Origin: Actinoplanes subtropicus
GTDB taxonomy: Bacteria; Actinomycetota; Actinomycetes; Mycobacteriales; Micromonosporaceae
Direction: 5' to 3'
Length of the DNA: 64,000 nt
Assembly: GCF_000721705.1 (NCBI RefSeq)
Contig: NZ_JOJL01000002.1
Location: 124,001-188,000, forward strand
This document shows positions 26,494 to 38,647 of the stretch, piece by piece (position 1 is the stretch's first letter; each line of letters begins with the position of its first letter). Under the pieces are notes generated by a model. That model had not been told where the DNA came from and searched no databases. It saw only the letters and a program-made list of their open reading frames with translations. The position numbers were made by a program, and so were the translations under genes.

Positions 26494-28142
26494 GCGCCGT
26501 CCTCCAGCCGGTAGAAGGGAGCCGAGACGGGCGCGAGCGGGGTGTTGCCGAGGATGAGGTCGGCCGACTTCTCGGCCACCATCATCACGGGCGCGTAGAT
26601 GTTGCCGTTGGTGACGTACGGCATCACCGAGGCGTCCACCACCCGCAGCCCCTCCAGGCCGTGCACCCGCAGGCTGCCCGGGTCGACCACCGCCATGTCG
26701 TCGACGCCCATCCGGGCCGTGCAGGACGGGTGCAGCGCCGTCTCGCCCTCCCGCGCCACCCAGTCGAGGATCTCCTCGTCGGTCTGCACGGCGGGGCCGG
26801 GCGAGGTCTCGCCGCCGTTGAACGCGTCGAGGGCCGGCTGGTTGAGGATGCCGCGGGCGACCCGGACGGCCTCGACCCATTCGCGGCGGTCCTGCTCGGT
26901 GGAGAGGTAGTTGAAGCGCAGCGCCGGATGCACCCGCGGGTCCCGGCTGACGATCTTCACCGACCCGCGCGCGTCGGAGTACATCGGACCGACGTGCACC
27001 TGGTAACCGTGGCCGCCGGCCGGCGCCGAGCCGTCGTAGCGCACCGCGATCGGCAGGAAGTGGAACATCAGGTTGGGGTAGTCGACCGTGTCGTTGCTCC
27101 GGACGAAGCCGCCCGCCTCGAAGTGGTTGGTCGCGCCCGGGCCGCCGCGCAGGAACAGCCACTGCGCGCCGATCCACGGCCGGTGGCGCCACTTCAGGTA
27201 GGGCTGCATCGAGACCGGTTGGGTGCAGGCGTATTGGACGTACACCTCGAGGTGGTCCTGAAGGTTTTCGCCGACGCCGGGGAGGTCGTGCACCGGCGTG
27301 ATGCCGAGCGCGGAGAGCTCGCCGGCGTTGCCCACCCCGGAGAGCTGCAGCAGCTGCGGCGAGTTGATGGCTCCGCCACAAAGGACCATTTCTTTCCCGT
27401 ACGCGCGGCGCGGAGCACCGCGGCCGACGGTGTATTCGACGCCGACCGCCCGCGTGCCCTCGAAGAGAACCCGGGTGACGAAGGCCCTCGTCCGGACCGT
27501 CAGGTTGGGCCGCTTCATCACCGGGTGCAGGTAGGCGCGGGCCGCCGACAGCCGGCGCCCGCGGCTGATCGTCCGGTCGAAGAGGCCGAAGCCCTCCTGC
27601 TGCCGGCCGTTGACGTCGGTGGTCTCGGGATAGCCGGCCTGCCGGGTCGCCGCCAGCATCGCCTGGAAGATCGGGTTGGTGCCGGGGCCGCGTTCCAGCA
27701 CGAGCGGGCCGTCGTGGCCGCGGAACTCGTCCTCCGGGCCGGCGGCGAGGCACGACTCCATCCGCTTGAAGTACGGAAGGCAGTGCGCGTAGTCCCAGGA
27801 CTCCATGCCCGGGTCGGCCGCCCACCGCTCGTAGTCCAGCGGGTTGCCGCGCTGGAAGATCATCCCGTTGATGCTGCTGGACCCGCCGAGCACCTTGCCG
27901 CGGGCGTGGTAGATCCGGCGGCCGTTCATGTGCGGCTCGGGCTCCGACTCGTACTTCCAGTCGTAGAACCGGCTGCCGATCGGGAACGGCAGCGCCGCCG
28001 GCATGTGGATGAAGACGTCCCACGGGTAGTCGGGGCGGCCGGCCTCCAGCACCAGCACCTTGTTTGCCGGATCGGCGGAGAGCCGGTTGGCCAGCGCGCA
28101 GCCCGCCGAGCCGCCGCCCACGATCACGAAGTCGTACGTCAT
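26490..28142 (-). CDS. betA: choline dehydrogenase (GMC flavoprotein)
   Basis: The 550-aa FAD enzyme oxidises choline to betaine aldehyde. It begins [22 protein letters not shown] (FAD motif), has the GMC signatures [20 protein letters not shown] and [16 protein letters not shown], and ends with the catalytic His regions [13 protein letters not shown] and [19 protein letters not shown]. The ATG at 28142 overlaps the stop of the Rieske ferredoxin gene. The N-terminal stretch of the longer open frame belongs to that ferredoxin in another frame. It acts with BetB directly downstream. Confidence 0.92.
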   Translation of the reverse strand: MTYDFVIVGGGSAGCALANRLSADPANKVLVLEAGRPDYPWDVFIHMPAALPFPIGSRFYDWKYESEPEPHMNGRRIYHARGKVLGGSSSINGMIFQRGNPLDYERWAADPGMESWDYAHCLPYFKRMESCLAAGPEDEFRGHDGPLVLERGPGTNPIFQAMLAATRQAGYPETTDVNGRQQEGFGLFDRTISRGRRLSAARAYLHPVMKRPNLTVRTRAFVTRVLFEGTRAVGVEYTVGRGAPRRAYGKEMVLCGGAINSPQLLQLSGVGNAGELSALGITPVHDLPGVGENLQDHLEVYVQYACTQPVSMQPYLKWRHRPWIGAQWLFLRGGPGATNHFEAGGFVRSNDTVDYPNLMFHFLPIAVRYDGSAPAGGHGYQVHVGPMYSDARGSVKIVSRDPRVHPALRFNYLSTEQDRREWVEAVRVARGILNQPALDAFNGGETSPGPAVQTDEEILDWVAREGETALHPSCTARMGVDDMAVVDPGSLRVHGLEGLRVVDASVMPYVTNGNIYAPVMMVAEKSADLILGNTPLAPVSAPFYRLEDGA

Positions 28143-28465
28143 GACCGGCCCGCCTCGACCTCGGCGACCGCCACGTGCACCACGCCGTCGATCACCTCGA
28201 CCCGGTGGGTCCGGATCGGCTTCTTCGCCGGCGGCGCGTCGACCTGCCCGGTCCGCAGGTCGAAGCGGGAGGCGTGCAGCGGGCACTCGACCTCGCAGCC
28301 CTCCAGCCAGCCGTCGGCCAGCGAGGCGTCCTGGTGCGTACAGGTGTCGTCGACGGCGTACACCTCGCCGTCGTCGGTGTGGAAGATCGCCACCGGGGTG
28401 TCGATCGCCCAGCGGTACGCCTCGCCTCGGGGGATGTCGGCGAGCGGGCAAACGGGTCGCATCAT
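28139..28465 (-). CDS. Rieske [2Fe-2S] ferredoxin
   Basis: This 108-aa soluble Rieske protein has the cluster ligands in [10 protein letters not shown] (CxH) and [13 protein letters not shown] (CxxH), 19 residues apart. It starts [19 protein letters not shown], as in dioxygenase-type ferredoxins. It overlaps the ferredoxin reductase upstream and betA downstream by 4 nt each. The likely job is to carry electrons from that reductase to the GbcA-type oxygenase encoded on the other arm of the locus, in place of the usual GbcB reductase (inference). Confidence 0.9.
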   Translation of the reverse strand: MMRPVCPLADIPRGEAYRWAIDTPVAIFHTDDGEVYAVDDTCTHQDASLADGWLEGCEVECPLHASRFDLRTGQVDAPPAKKPIRTHRVEVIDGVVHVAVAEVEAGRS

Positions 28466-29649
28466 CGGGGCTCCAGGGCGGCGGTGGGTATCGGGCTCGG
28501 GGCCCGCAGCTGGCGGCGCCACCGGGTGAAGAGCTTCGGCTGGTTCATGCCGAGCACGGCGACCGGCTCGCCGTCGCGCTCGTAGAGGGCCAGGAAGGCG
28601 CGCTGCTCGGGATCGCCGTCGACGATCCGTACGGTGTCGCCCTCCTCCCGGTGGCCGGCGAACTGGATGCGGACACCGTACTGGTCGGACCAGAAGTAAG
28701 GTACCGCCGGCGGGCGGGGCGGGGGAGCGCCGAGCAACGACGCCACCGCGGCCGCGGGCTGCTCGAGCGCGTGCGTCCAGTGCTCGGCGCGGACCGCGCG
28801 GCCGGCGAACGGGCTGAACGACGCGGCGCAGTCGCCGGTGGCGACCACGGTGGGCAGGCCGGTCGCGCCGTGCGTGTCGGTGACGACGCCGCCCGAGATC
28901 GCCAGCCCCGAGCCGGCCAGCCACTCGACGTTCGGCTGGGCGCCGATGCCGACCAGCACCACGTCGGCCGGCAGCCGGGTGCCGTCGGCCAGCTCGACCG
29001 CCTCGATCCGGTCCGTCCCGGCCAGCCCGGCGACGGGCGTGCCGGTCAGCAGCCGTACCCCGTGGTCGCCGTGCAGGTGGGCGCAGACGGCGCCCATCTC
29101 GGCGCCGAGCGGGCCGGCGAGCGGCGTCGGGAGGGCCTCGACCACCGTCACGTCCAGGCCGAGCGACCGGGCGCCGGCGGCGACCTCGGCACCGATGAAA
29201 CCGGCGCCGATGACGACCAGCCGCCCGCCGCCGAGCAGCGCCTCGCGCAGCGCGACCGCGTCGTCGAGCGTGCGCAGGGTGCGGACGTTGGCCAGGTGGC
29301 CGGTGTGCGGGAGCCGGCGGGCCCGGGCGCCGGTCGCGACGATCACGCCGTCGACCCGGATCTCCTCGCCGCCGGCCAGGTGGACGCTGCCGGCCCTCGG
29401 GTCGAGCCGGGTGGCCGTGGTGCCGAGCCGCCACCGTACGCCCAGGTCCTCGTCGTCGTCGCCCAGCGCGAGATCGGCCGCCGTGCAGGCCCCGGTCAGG
29501 AAGTCCTTGGACAGCGGGGGCCGGTCGTAGGGCTCGTGCCGCTCGGCGCCGATCGCGATGATCTCGCCCTCGTAGGACTGCTGCCGCAGGGCGCGGGCGG
29601 CGGCGAGGCCCGCCAGCGAAGCGCCGACAATAGCGACTTTCTTCAGCAC
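28462..29649 (-). CDS. NAD(P)H:ferredoxin reductase (BphA4-like FAD protein)
   Basis: The 395-aa flavoprotein has two dinucleotide-binding motifs, [18 protein letters not shown] (FAD) and [18 protein letters not shown] (NAD). It also has [37 protein letters not shown], and a C-terminal reductase domain with [17 protein letters not shown]. This is the pattern of ferredoxin reductases in oxygenase and P450 systems. GTG at 29649 is chosen for its spacing from GAGGGCGGG upstream. It is the first gene of the leftward catabolic operon and begins just downstream of candidate IclR boxes. Confidence 0.9.
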   Translation of the reverse strand: MLKKVAIVGASLAGLAAARALRQQSYEGEIIAIGAERHEPYDRPPLSKDFLTGACTAADLALGDDDEDLGVRWRLGTTATRLDPRAGSVHLAGGEEIRVDGVIVATGARARRLPHTGHLANVRTLRTLDDAVALREALLGGGRLVVIGAGFIGAEVAAGARSLGLDVTVVEALPTPLAGPLGAEMGAVCAHLHGDHGVRLLTGTPVAGLAGTDRIEAVELADGTRLPADVVLVGIGAQPNVEWLAGSGLAISGGVVTDTHGATGLPTVVATGDCAASFSPFAGRAVRAEHWTHALEQPAAAVASLLGAPPPRPPAVPYFWSDQYGVRIQFAGHREEGDTVRIVDGDPEQRAFLALYERDGEPVAVLGMNQPKLFTRWRRQLRAPSPIPTAALEPR

Positions 29650-29662
29650 GCCACCCGCCCTC

Positions 29663-29698
29663 GTTGTGTAAGGCGAAACAGTTGTTGAATTACGCAAC
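29663..29698. promoter_or_regulatory. candidate IclR operator boxes at the leftward promoter
   Basis: GTTGTGTAAGGCGAAAC (29663-29679) and GTTGTTGAATTACGCAAC (29681-29698) are adjacent imperfect palindromes of the GTTG-N9/10-CAAC type. They lie 14-49 bp upstream of the ferredoxin reductase start. Confidence 0.55.
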
Positions 29699-29745
29699 AG
29701 ATTGCACGGGGCCCGACGGTTAGTCAAGGGCGGGGTTCGCCTATT

Positions 29746-29762
29746 GTTGCGCCATGAGCAAC
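29746..29762. promoter_or_regulatory. candidate IclR autoregulatory box over its own start codon
   Basis: GTTGCGCCATGAGCAAC is a 17-bp GTTG-N9-CAAC palindrome that includes the iclR ATG (29754). It suggests negative autoregulation. Confidence 0.5.
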
Positions 29763-30542
29763 CCTGCTGAGGCCGGTCCGGCTCCCGTCCAGTCGGTCGA
29801 CCGCGCGCTGAGCATCCTGGAGATCCTCGCCCGCCGGCGCGACGCCGGGGTCACCGAGATCGGCAAGGAGCTCGGCGTCCACAAGTCCACCGCGTTCCGC
29901 CTGCTCGCCGTCCTGGAGGGCCGCGGTTTCGTCGAGCAGGTCGCCGAGCGCGGCACGTACCGCCTGGGCCTGGGCATCGTGCGGCTGGCCGGGGCGATCA
30001 CCGCGCAGCTCGACCTGACCCGGCAGGCCCAGGCGGCCTGCGAGCGGCTCGCGGCCGACCTCGGCGAGACGGTGAACATCGCGATCCAGGACGATGGCCG
30101 TGCCGTGAACGTCACCCAGGTGCGGGGCGCCGCGGCCATCGCCAGTTACAACTGGATCGGGCAGCACACCCCGCTGCACGCCACCTCCAGCGGGAAGGTC
30201 CTGCTGGCCTTCGGTCCGGAGAGCGTACGCACGCGGGTCCTCGCCGATCCGCTGCCGCGGTTCACCGACGCCACCGTCACCGACCCGGCTGCCCTCGACG
30301 AGGAGCTCGGCCGGATCCGGCAACGGGGGTGGGCCGCCACGGCCGAGGAGTTCGAGGTGGGGCTCAACGCCATCGCGGCGCCGGTGCGCGGCGCCGACGG
30401 CGCGGTCATCGCCGCGCTCAGCATCTCGGCGCCGGCCTACCGCCTGGCCCGGGAGTCGTTCGCCGAGGTCGCGCGCCAAGTGATCGAGGCGGCCGACGAG
30501 GTCAGCAACCGGATGGGCTACGTGCCGCAGGGTGTTGTGTAA
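29754..30542 (+). CDS. IclR family transcriptional regulator of the choline/betaine genes
   Basis: The protein has 262 residues. The N-terminal winged helix reads QSVDRALSILEILARRRDAGVTEIGKELGVHKSTAFRLLAVLEGRGFVEQ. The C-terminal GAF-like effector domain reads LDLTRQAQAACERLAADLGETVNIAIQ, HATSSGKVLLAFGP and VGLNAIAAPVRGADGAVIAALSIS. Its position between the divergent catabolic arms and the GTTG-N9-CAAC-type boxes at each promoter make it the local regulator, probably responding to a choline-pathway intermediate such as glycine betaine (inference). Confidence 0.92.
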   Translation: MSNPAEAGPAPVQSVDRALSILEILARRRDAGVTEIGKELGVHKSTAFRLLAVLEGRGFVEQVAERGTYRLGLGIVRLAGAITAQLDLTRQAQAACERLAADLGETVNIAIQDDGRAVNVTQVRGAAAIASYNWIGQHTPLHATSSGKVLLAFGPESVRTRVLADPLPRFTDATVTDPAALDEELGRIRQRGWAATAEEFEVGLNAIAAPVRGADGAVIAALSISAPAYRLARESFAEVARQVIEAADEVSNRMGYVPQGVV

Positions 30543-30550
30543 CGCGCAAC
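30534..30550. promoter_or_regulatory. candidate IclR box before purU
   Basis: GTTGTGTAACGCGCAAC spans the iclR stop codon, 22 bp before the purU ATG. It matches the other boxes in spacing (GTTG-N9-CAAC). Confidence 0.5.
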
Positions 30551-30571
30551 GCGCATCGTATGGTGCAACGC

Positions 30572-31447
30572 ATGACGACAGCGACCGGCCTGGCCGTCCA
30601 GGAGTACATCCTCACCCTCACCTGCGCCGAGCGGCCCGGCATCGTGCACCAGGTCTCCGGCTTCCTCGTCGCGCACGACTGCGACATCCTGGAGAACCAG
30701 CAGTTCGGCGACCGCGCCTCGGGCCGGTTCTTCATGCGGGTGCACTTCCAGCGGCACGGCGACGACCTCGGCGCCGAGGTGCTCCGGGCCCGGTTCGCCG
30801 CGATCGCCTCCACCAGCGACATGGAGTGGGGCCTGCACGCCGCCGGCGATCGCCCGCGCCTGCTGCTGATGGTCTCCCGTCTCGGCCACTGCCTCAACGA
30901 CCTGCTCTTCCGCTGGAGCACGGGCGCGCTGCACGCCGAGATCACCGGCATCGTCTCCAACCATCCCGACTTCGCCGATCTCGCGGCGACCTACAAGCTG
31001 CCGTACCACCACCTGCCGGTCACCCCCGAGACGAAGCCCGCGCAGGAGGCCCGCCTCCTGGAGATCGTCGAGAAGGACCAGGTCGACTTGGTGGTGCTGG
31101 CCCGGTACATGCAGATCCTGTCGACCGGCACCTGCGCGGCGCTGGCCGGCCGGGCCGTCAACATCCACCACTCGTTCCTGCCGAGCTTCGCCGGCGCCCG
31201 CCCCTACCACCAGGCGCACGAGCGCGGGGTCAAGCTCATCGGGGCCACGGCGCACTTCGTGACGCCGGACCTCGACGAGGGGCCGATCATCGAGCAGGAG
31301 GTGGTACGGGTCGACCATGCCCGTACCCCCGACGAACTCACCGCCGTCGGCCGCGAGGTCGAGTCCCTGGCGCTCGCCCACGCCGTGCAGGCGATCGTCG
31401 AACGTCGCGTCCTGCTCAACGGAAACCGGACCGTCGTTTTCCGCTAG
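30572..31447 (+). CDS. purU: formyltetrahydrofolate deformylase
   Basis: The 291-aa enzyme hydrolyses 10-formyl-THF to formate and THF. An N-terminal ACT domain (YILTLTCAERPGIVHQVSGFL) precedes a formyltransferase-type catalytic domain. Active-site motifs are NIHHSFLPSFAGARPYHQA (Asn and His) and GATAHFVTPDLDEGPIIEQ (Asp). In demethylation loci PurU recycles the one-carbon load on THF made by dimethylglycine oxidation. The ATG at 30572 matches family N-termini; an in-frame ATG at 30560 is the alternative. Confidence 0.93.
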   Translation: MTTATGLAVQEYILTLTCAERPGIVHQVSGFLVAHDCDILENQQFGDRASGRFFMRVHFQRHGDDLGAEVLRARFAAIASTSDMEWGLHAAGDRPRLLLMVSRLGHCLNDLLFRWSTGALHAEITGIVSNHPDFADLAATYKLPYHHLPVTPETKPAQEARLLEIVEKDQVDLVVLARYMQILSTGTCAALAGRAVNIHHSFLPSFAGARPYHQAHERGVKLIGATAHFVTPDLDEGPIIEQEVVRVDHARTPDELTAVGREVESLALAHAVQAIVERRVLLNGNRTVVFR

Positions 31448-31469
31448 CCTGTTGCGTATTCCACTCTGA

Positions 31470-35134
<3,665 letters not shown>

Positions 35135-35214
35135 GACGCCGGAATTCGGCTCAGCGCTGCCGCCCCGCGGCCGATGTGATGCTCAAACGGGCACGCGAGG
35201 TGGCAGAGGCTGCG

Positions 35215-37518
35215 ATGACGACTGGATCCGATCCGGGCGAGACCGGGTGGCGGCCGAGTGCCCGGATGGCCGCACTTGCCCCGGTCCTCGTCGCCGTTTC
35301 TGGCCTCGCGTGGGTAGCGGTGTGGCTGGTGATTCGCCATCCTGACCAGATGGTTCTCGGCAACCTCGGCGGATCGGTCGTGCTGTTGGCGGCCACGATC
35401 GCCTGTTACCGGGTCAGCCGTGGCGAGCGGACGGCCGGCGCGGTGCGCGGCTTCTGGCGCCTGTGGTCGTATTCGGCCGCCGCGCTGTTCGTCAGCACCA
35501 TCGCCGCGATCGTGGCGGCCGCCCGCGGGGACTCCGGCATGCCGCTCTACGAGGCGGCGCCGACCCTGGTCAGCCTCAACCTCGCGATGCTCGCGTTCCG
35601 GCACGTGCCGCTCAACCAGCGCAGCACCTTCGATTGGGTACGTCTCGTCCTCGACGGCGCCGCCGTGGCGGTGTCCGGCGGCGTGTTCTTCGGCTACGCC
35701 CTGCTCGACGAGGCGGCGGCCGGCCCGCCGGTGGCCGCCCGGGCCACGGCCGCGGTGGTCGGCGTCGGCTGCCTGCTCGCGCTGGTCGTCTTCGGCAAGG
35801 CCGCGGTCAGCCCGCAGGGGCGGATCGACAAGGGGGCGCTGACCGTCCTCGCGCTGACCCCGATGGTCGGGCTCGCCGCGGTGATCGTGTTCCTCGGCGG
35901 GACCCCGATGGGCATGATGCTGCTCTCGGTGGTCGGGTATCCCCTGGTCGGCCTGGTGATGTGCGGGGCCGCCCTGCGGCAGTCGCTGGTCGACGCCGGC
36001 TCCGTGCGCCGCTGGGAGCGGGGGAGCCGGCGGGCCCTGGCCGATCCGCTGCAGTACCTCGCGGTCACCGTGGTCGCGGCGCTGGTGATCACCGTGTCGG
36101 CCCGGGACCTCGACACCCGCGGCCGGGCCGTGATCGTGGGCGCGGTGCTCACCGCGGCGATCCTGGTGGCAAGGCAACTTCTGACCGTACGGGAGAACAC
36201 CTCGGCGCTGGCCGACATCCGCCGGCTCGCGCTCAGCGACTCGCTGACCGGCCTGCCCAGCCGTACCGCGTTCGGCGTGGCCCTGACCGAGCGCCTGCAG
36301 GCGGGCCGGTCCGCGACCGTGCTGATGATCGACGTCGACGACTTCAAACTGATCAACGACACGCTCGGCCCGTCCGCCGCCGATCAACTGCTCCAGCAGA
36401 TCGGGCTACGGCTGCACGACATCTGCGGCCCCGGCGAGGTGGCCGCCCGGCTCGGCGGGGACGAGTTCGCCGTCCTGCTGGCCCCCGACTGCACGGCCGA
36501 GGCCGAGCGGGCCGCGGGCCGTGCCCTGCAGGCCGTGAGCGAACCGGTCCAGGCCGCCGAACACCAGCTCATGCTGCACGCCAGCATCGGCATCGCGACC
36601 GCCGCCCCGGGCGAGTCCGCCGACGAGGTCCTGCGCAACGCGGACATCGCCATGTACGCCGCGAAGGAGGGCGGCAAGGCCGGCTGGGTACGGTACGACC
36701 CGCGGATGCGGCAGGACATGACCGAGCACGCCCGGATCGCCGGCGAGCTGCGCGACGGCATCGCCCGCGGCGAGCTGCGGCTGCTCTACCAGCCGGTCTT
36801 CGACCTGCGCACCGAACGGATGCACGGCGCGGAGGCGCTCGTCCGCTGGCACCACCCGGTCCGCGGCCCGGTCTCCCCGGCCGAGTTCATCCCGGTCGCC
36901 GAGCGGTCCGGGCTGATCGTGCCGCTCGGCGCCTGGGTGCTCCGCGAGGCCTGCACGGTGCTCGCCCGGTGGCGGGCGGAGCTGCCGTGCGGCGCGATCG
37001 AGGCGATCAACGTCAACGTCGCGGTCCGCCAGCTCCGCGAGCCGGACTTCGCCGCCACGGTCGCCGCCGTGCTCGCGGAGGCCGGCCTCGCGCCCGGCAA
37101 CCTCGTCCTCGAGGTCACCGAGTCCGCCGTGGTCGACGGACCGGAGGTCAAGCAGACCCTGCAGCAGTTGCACGAGATGGGCGTCCAGCTCGCCCTGGAC
37201 GACTTCGGCACCGGCCAGTCGTCGCTGAGCCTGCTGCGTGCCTTCCCGGCGAACGTCCTCAAGCTCGACAAGTCGTTCGTCGACGGCATCGCCGCGGACG
37301 CCGACCGTGGCCGGCACGCGATCGCCGCGGCGGTCGCGCAGCTCGCCGACAACCTGGGCCTGAAGGCGGTGGCCGAGGGCATCGAGGCGCGGGACCAGCT
37401 GATCCGGCTGCGGGACATGGGATTCCCGTACGGCCAGGGCTTCCTCATGGCCAAGCCGATGCCGGCCGACGACTGCATGGCCCTGATGGCCGCCGAAAGC
37501 CGGATCGCGGCGGCCTGA
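35215..37518 (+). CDS. membrane GGDEF-EAL cyclic-di-GMP enzyme
   Basis: The protein has 767 residues. Eight to ten membrane helices fill about residues 15-320. A GGDEF domain follows (DSLTGLPSRTAF, GGDEF at 414-418, intact) and then an EAL domain (EAL at 540-542, NVNVAVRQL, LEVTESAVV, DDFGTGQSSLSLL, LKLDKSFV, AVAEGIE). Both catalytic sets look complete, so it could make and destroy c-di-GMP. No RxxD inhibitory site precedes GGDEF. The ATG at 35215 follows GCAGAGG; an earlier ATG at 35179 lacks a ribosome-binding site. It has no partner genes. Confidence 0.88.
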   Translation: MTTGSDPGETGWRPSARMAALAPVLVAVSGLAWVAVWLVIRHPDQMVLGNLGGSVVLLAATIACYRVSRGERTAGAVRGFWRLWSYSAAALFVSTIAAIVAAARGDSGMPLYEAAPTLVSLNLAMLAFRHVPLNQRSTFDWVRLVLDGAAVAVSGGVFFGYALLDEAAAGPPVAARATAAVVGVGCLLALVVFGKAAVSPQGRIDKGALTVLALTPMVGLAAVIVFLGGTPMGMMLLSVVGYPLVGLVMCGAALRQSLVDAGSVRRWERGSRRALADPLQYLAVTVVAALVITVSARDLDTRGRAVIVGAVLTAAILVARQLLTVRENTSALADIRRLALSDSLTGLPSRTAFGVALTERLQAGRSATVLMIDVDDFKLINDTLGPSAADQLLQQIGLRLHDICGPGEVAARLGGDEFAVLLAPDCTAEAERAAGRALQAVSEPVQAAEHQLMLHASIGIATAAPGESADEVLRNADIAMYAAKEGGKAGWVRYDPRMRQDMTEHARIAGELRDGIARGELRLLYQPVFDLRTERMHGAEALVRWHHPVRGPVSPAEFIPVAERSGLIVPLGAWVLREACTVLARWRAELPCGAIEAINVNVAVRQLREPDFAATVAAVLAEAGLAPGNLVLEVTESAVVDGPEVKQTLQQLHEMGVQLALDDFGTGQSSLSLLRAFPANVLKLDKSFVDGIAADADRGRHAIAAAVAQLADNLGLKAVAEGIEARDQLIRLRDMGFPYGQGFLMAKPMPADDCMALMAAESRIAAA

Positions 37519-37596
37519 GCGGCCGGACTCGTCCGGCGTCGCCGCGGGCCCGCGCCAGGTATCTGGCCCGCGAGGGCATCGTGGCATGATCCACGA

Positions 37597-38535
37597 GTGG
37601 CGGGGCTGACCAGGCTGCGCGGCCGGCCAGCCGCGCTCGGGGTGCTGGCGGCCGTCGCCGCCGGCATCCTCGCGGCCGTGCAGGCGCGGGTGAACAGCGG
37701 GCTGGCCGGTCAGCTGCGGGACGGCCTGGCCGCCGCGCTCGTGTCCAACGGCTCGGCGCTGCTGCTCGTCTCCATGCTGCTGTTCCGGGCCGGTGTCCGG
37801 GCCGGACTGCGCCGCGCGGTCCGGCTCCGCCCCTGGGAACTCGCCGGCGGGGCGTGCGGCGCGCTCTACGTGACCGCCCAGGGAGTCAGCGTCGCCGGGC
37901 TCGGCCTGGCGGTCTTCACCGTCGCCGTGGTCACCGGGCAGTCCGCCGGGGCTCTGCTGGTGGACCGGGCCGGCCTCGCGCCCGGCGGCCGGCTGCCGCT
38001 CACCCGGGCCCGGCTGATCGGCGCGGCTCTCGCGGTCGTGGCGGTGGCGGTGGCCGCCGCCGGCCGGCCGCGGGCCGGGGTGCCGGTCGCGCTGGTCCTG
38101 CTGGCGGTGCTGGCCGGCGCCGGGCTCGCGGTGCAGGGCGCGGTCAACGGCCGGGTCCGGCAGGCGGCCGGGGCGGTCGCGCCGGCCGTGCTGGTCAACG
38201 CGGTGGTCGGCACCGCCGGCCTGGTCCTGGCGTTCGGCGGCGACGTGGCGGTGCGCGGCCGGCCGGCCGGTGTGCTGCCGGCGCCGTGGTGGTTCCTCGG
38301 CGGCGTGATCGGCCTCGTGGTGATCGCGATCGGGGTCGGCGTCGTCCGGCACACCGGGGCGCTGCTGCTCGGGCTCGGCCTGATCGCCGGTCAGGTGCTC
38401 GGGGCGGTGGCGATCGACGCGGTCGCGCCGGGGCCGGGCGGCCGGCCCGGGCTCCCGGTGTTTCTCGGCGCCGGCCTCGCGCTGGTCGCCGTGGCGACCG
38501 TCCTCGGCTCGCCGCCGAAAACCTTTCGATCCTGA
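37597..38535 (+). CDS. DMT family transporter, YdcZ type
   Basis: The 312-aa membrane protein has ten helices in two repeats of about 150 residues. Each repeat begins with a pattern like LAAVAAGILAAVQARVNSGLA and LAVLAGAGLAVQGAVNGRVRQA. This duplicated AxQxxxNxxL pattern is characteristic of the DMT_YdcZ (DUF606) family, here a two-unit fusion. The substrate is unknown. GTG at 37597 is the first plausible start. A LacI-like box lies across its last codons and belongs to the next gene. Confidence 0.85.
   Translation: MAGLTRLRGRPAALGVLAAVAAGILAAVQARVNSGLAGQLRDGLAAALVSNGSALLLVSMLLFRAGVRAGLRRAVRLRPWELAGGACGALYVTAQGVSVAGLGLAVFTVAVVTGQSAGALLVDRAGLAPGGRLPLTRARLIGAALAVVAVAVAAAGRPRAGVPVALVLLAVLAGAGLAVQGAVNGRVRQAAGAVAPAVLVNAVVGTAGLVLAFGGDVAVRGRPAGVLPAPWWFLGGVIGLVVIAIGVGVVRHTGALLLGLGLIAGQVLGAVAIDAVAPGPGGRPGLPVFLGAGLALVAVATVLGSPPKTFRS
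38516..38528. promoter_or_regulatory. upstream LacI-type box of the GH127 gene
   Basis: CGAAAACCTTTCG at the end of the DMT gene is an inverted A-tract palindrome, similar on its other strand to the box at 38615-38628. Confidence 0.35.
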
Positions 38536-38583
38536 ATCTGTTCATCGGCAAGGCAGTTGTCAGGCAAGAAAGATCCGCGACTA

Positions 38584-38628
38584 TTGACATCGGCCGATGT
38601 GCTGATAGCTTTCGTGAAAAGGTTTTCG
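38584..38628 (+). promoter_or_regulatory. promoter and operator of the GH127 gene
   Basis: TTGACA (38584-38589) and TAGCTT (38606-38611), 16 bp apart, precede TGAAAAGGTTTTCG (38615-38628). That palindrome, GAAAA-GG-TTTTC, is placed where a repressor would block initiation. No regulator gene adjoins. Confidence 0.5.
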
Positions 38629-38647
38629 AGGAAAGCGGGACCGAGCG

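Noticed and set aside
25024..28023. 999-codon minus-strand frame as one gene
   Set aside because: Only the part from GTG 26493 carries aldehyde dehydrogenase motifs. The rest is Arg/Pro-rich shadow of betA.
28139..29434. 431-codon frame as a larger Rieske protein
   Set aside because: Only the last 108 codons encode the ferredoxin. The upstream part is out-of-frame reading of the ferredoxin reductase gene.
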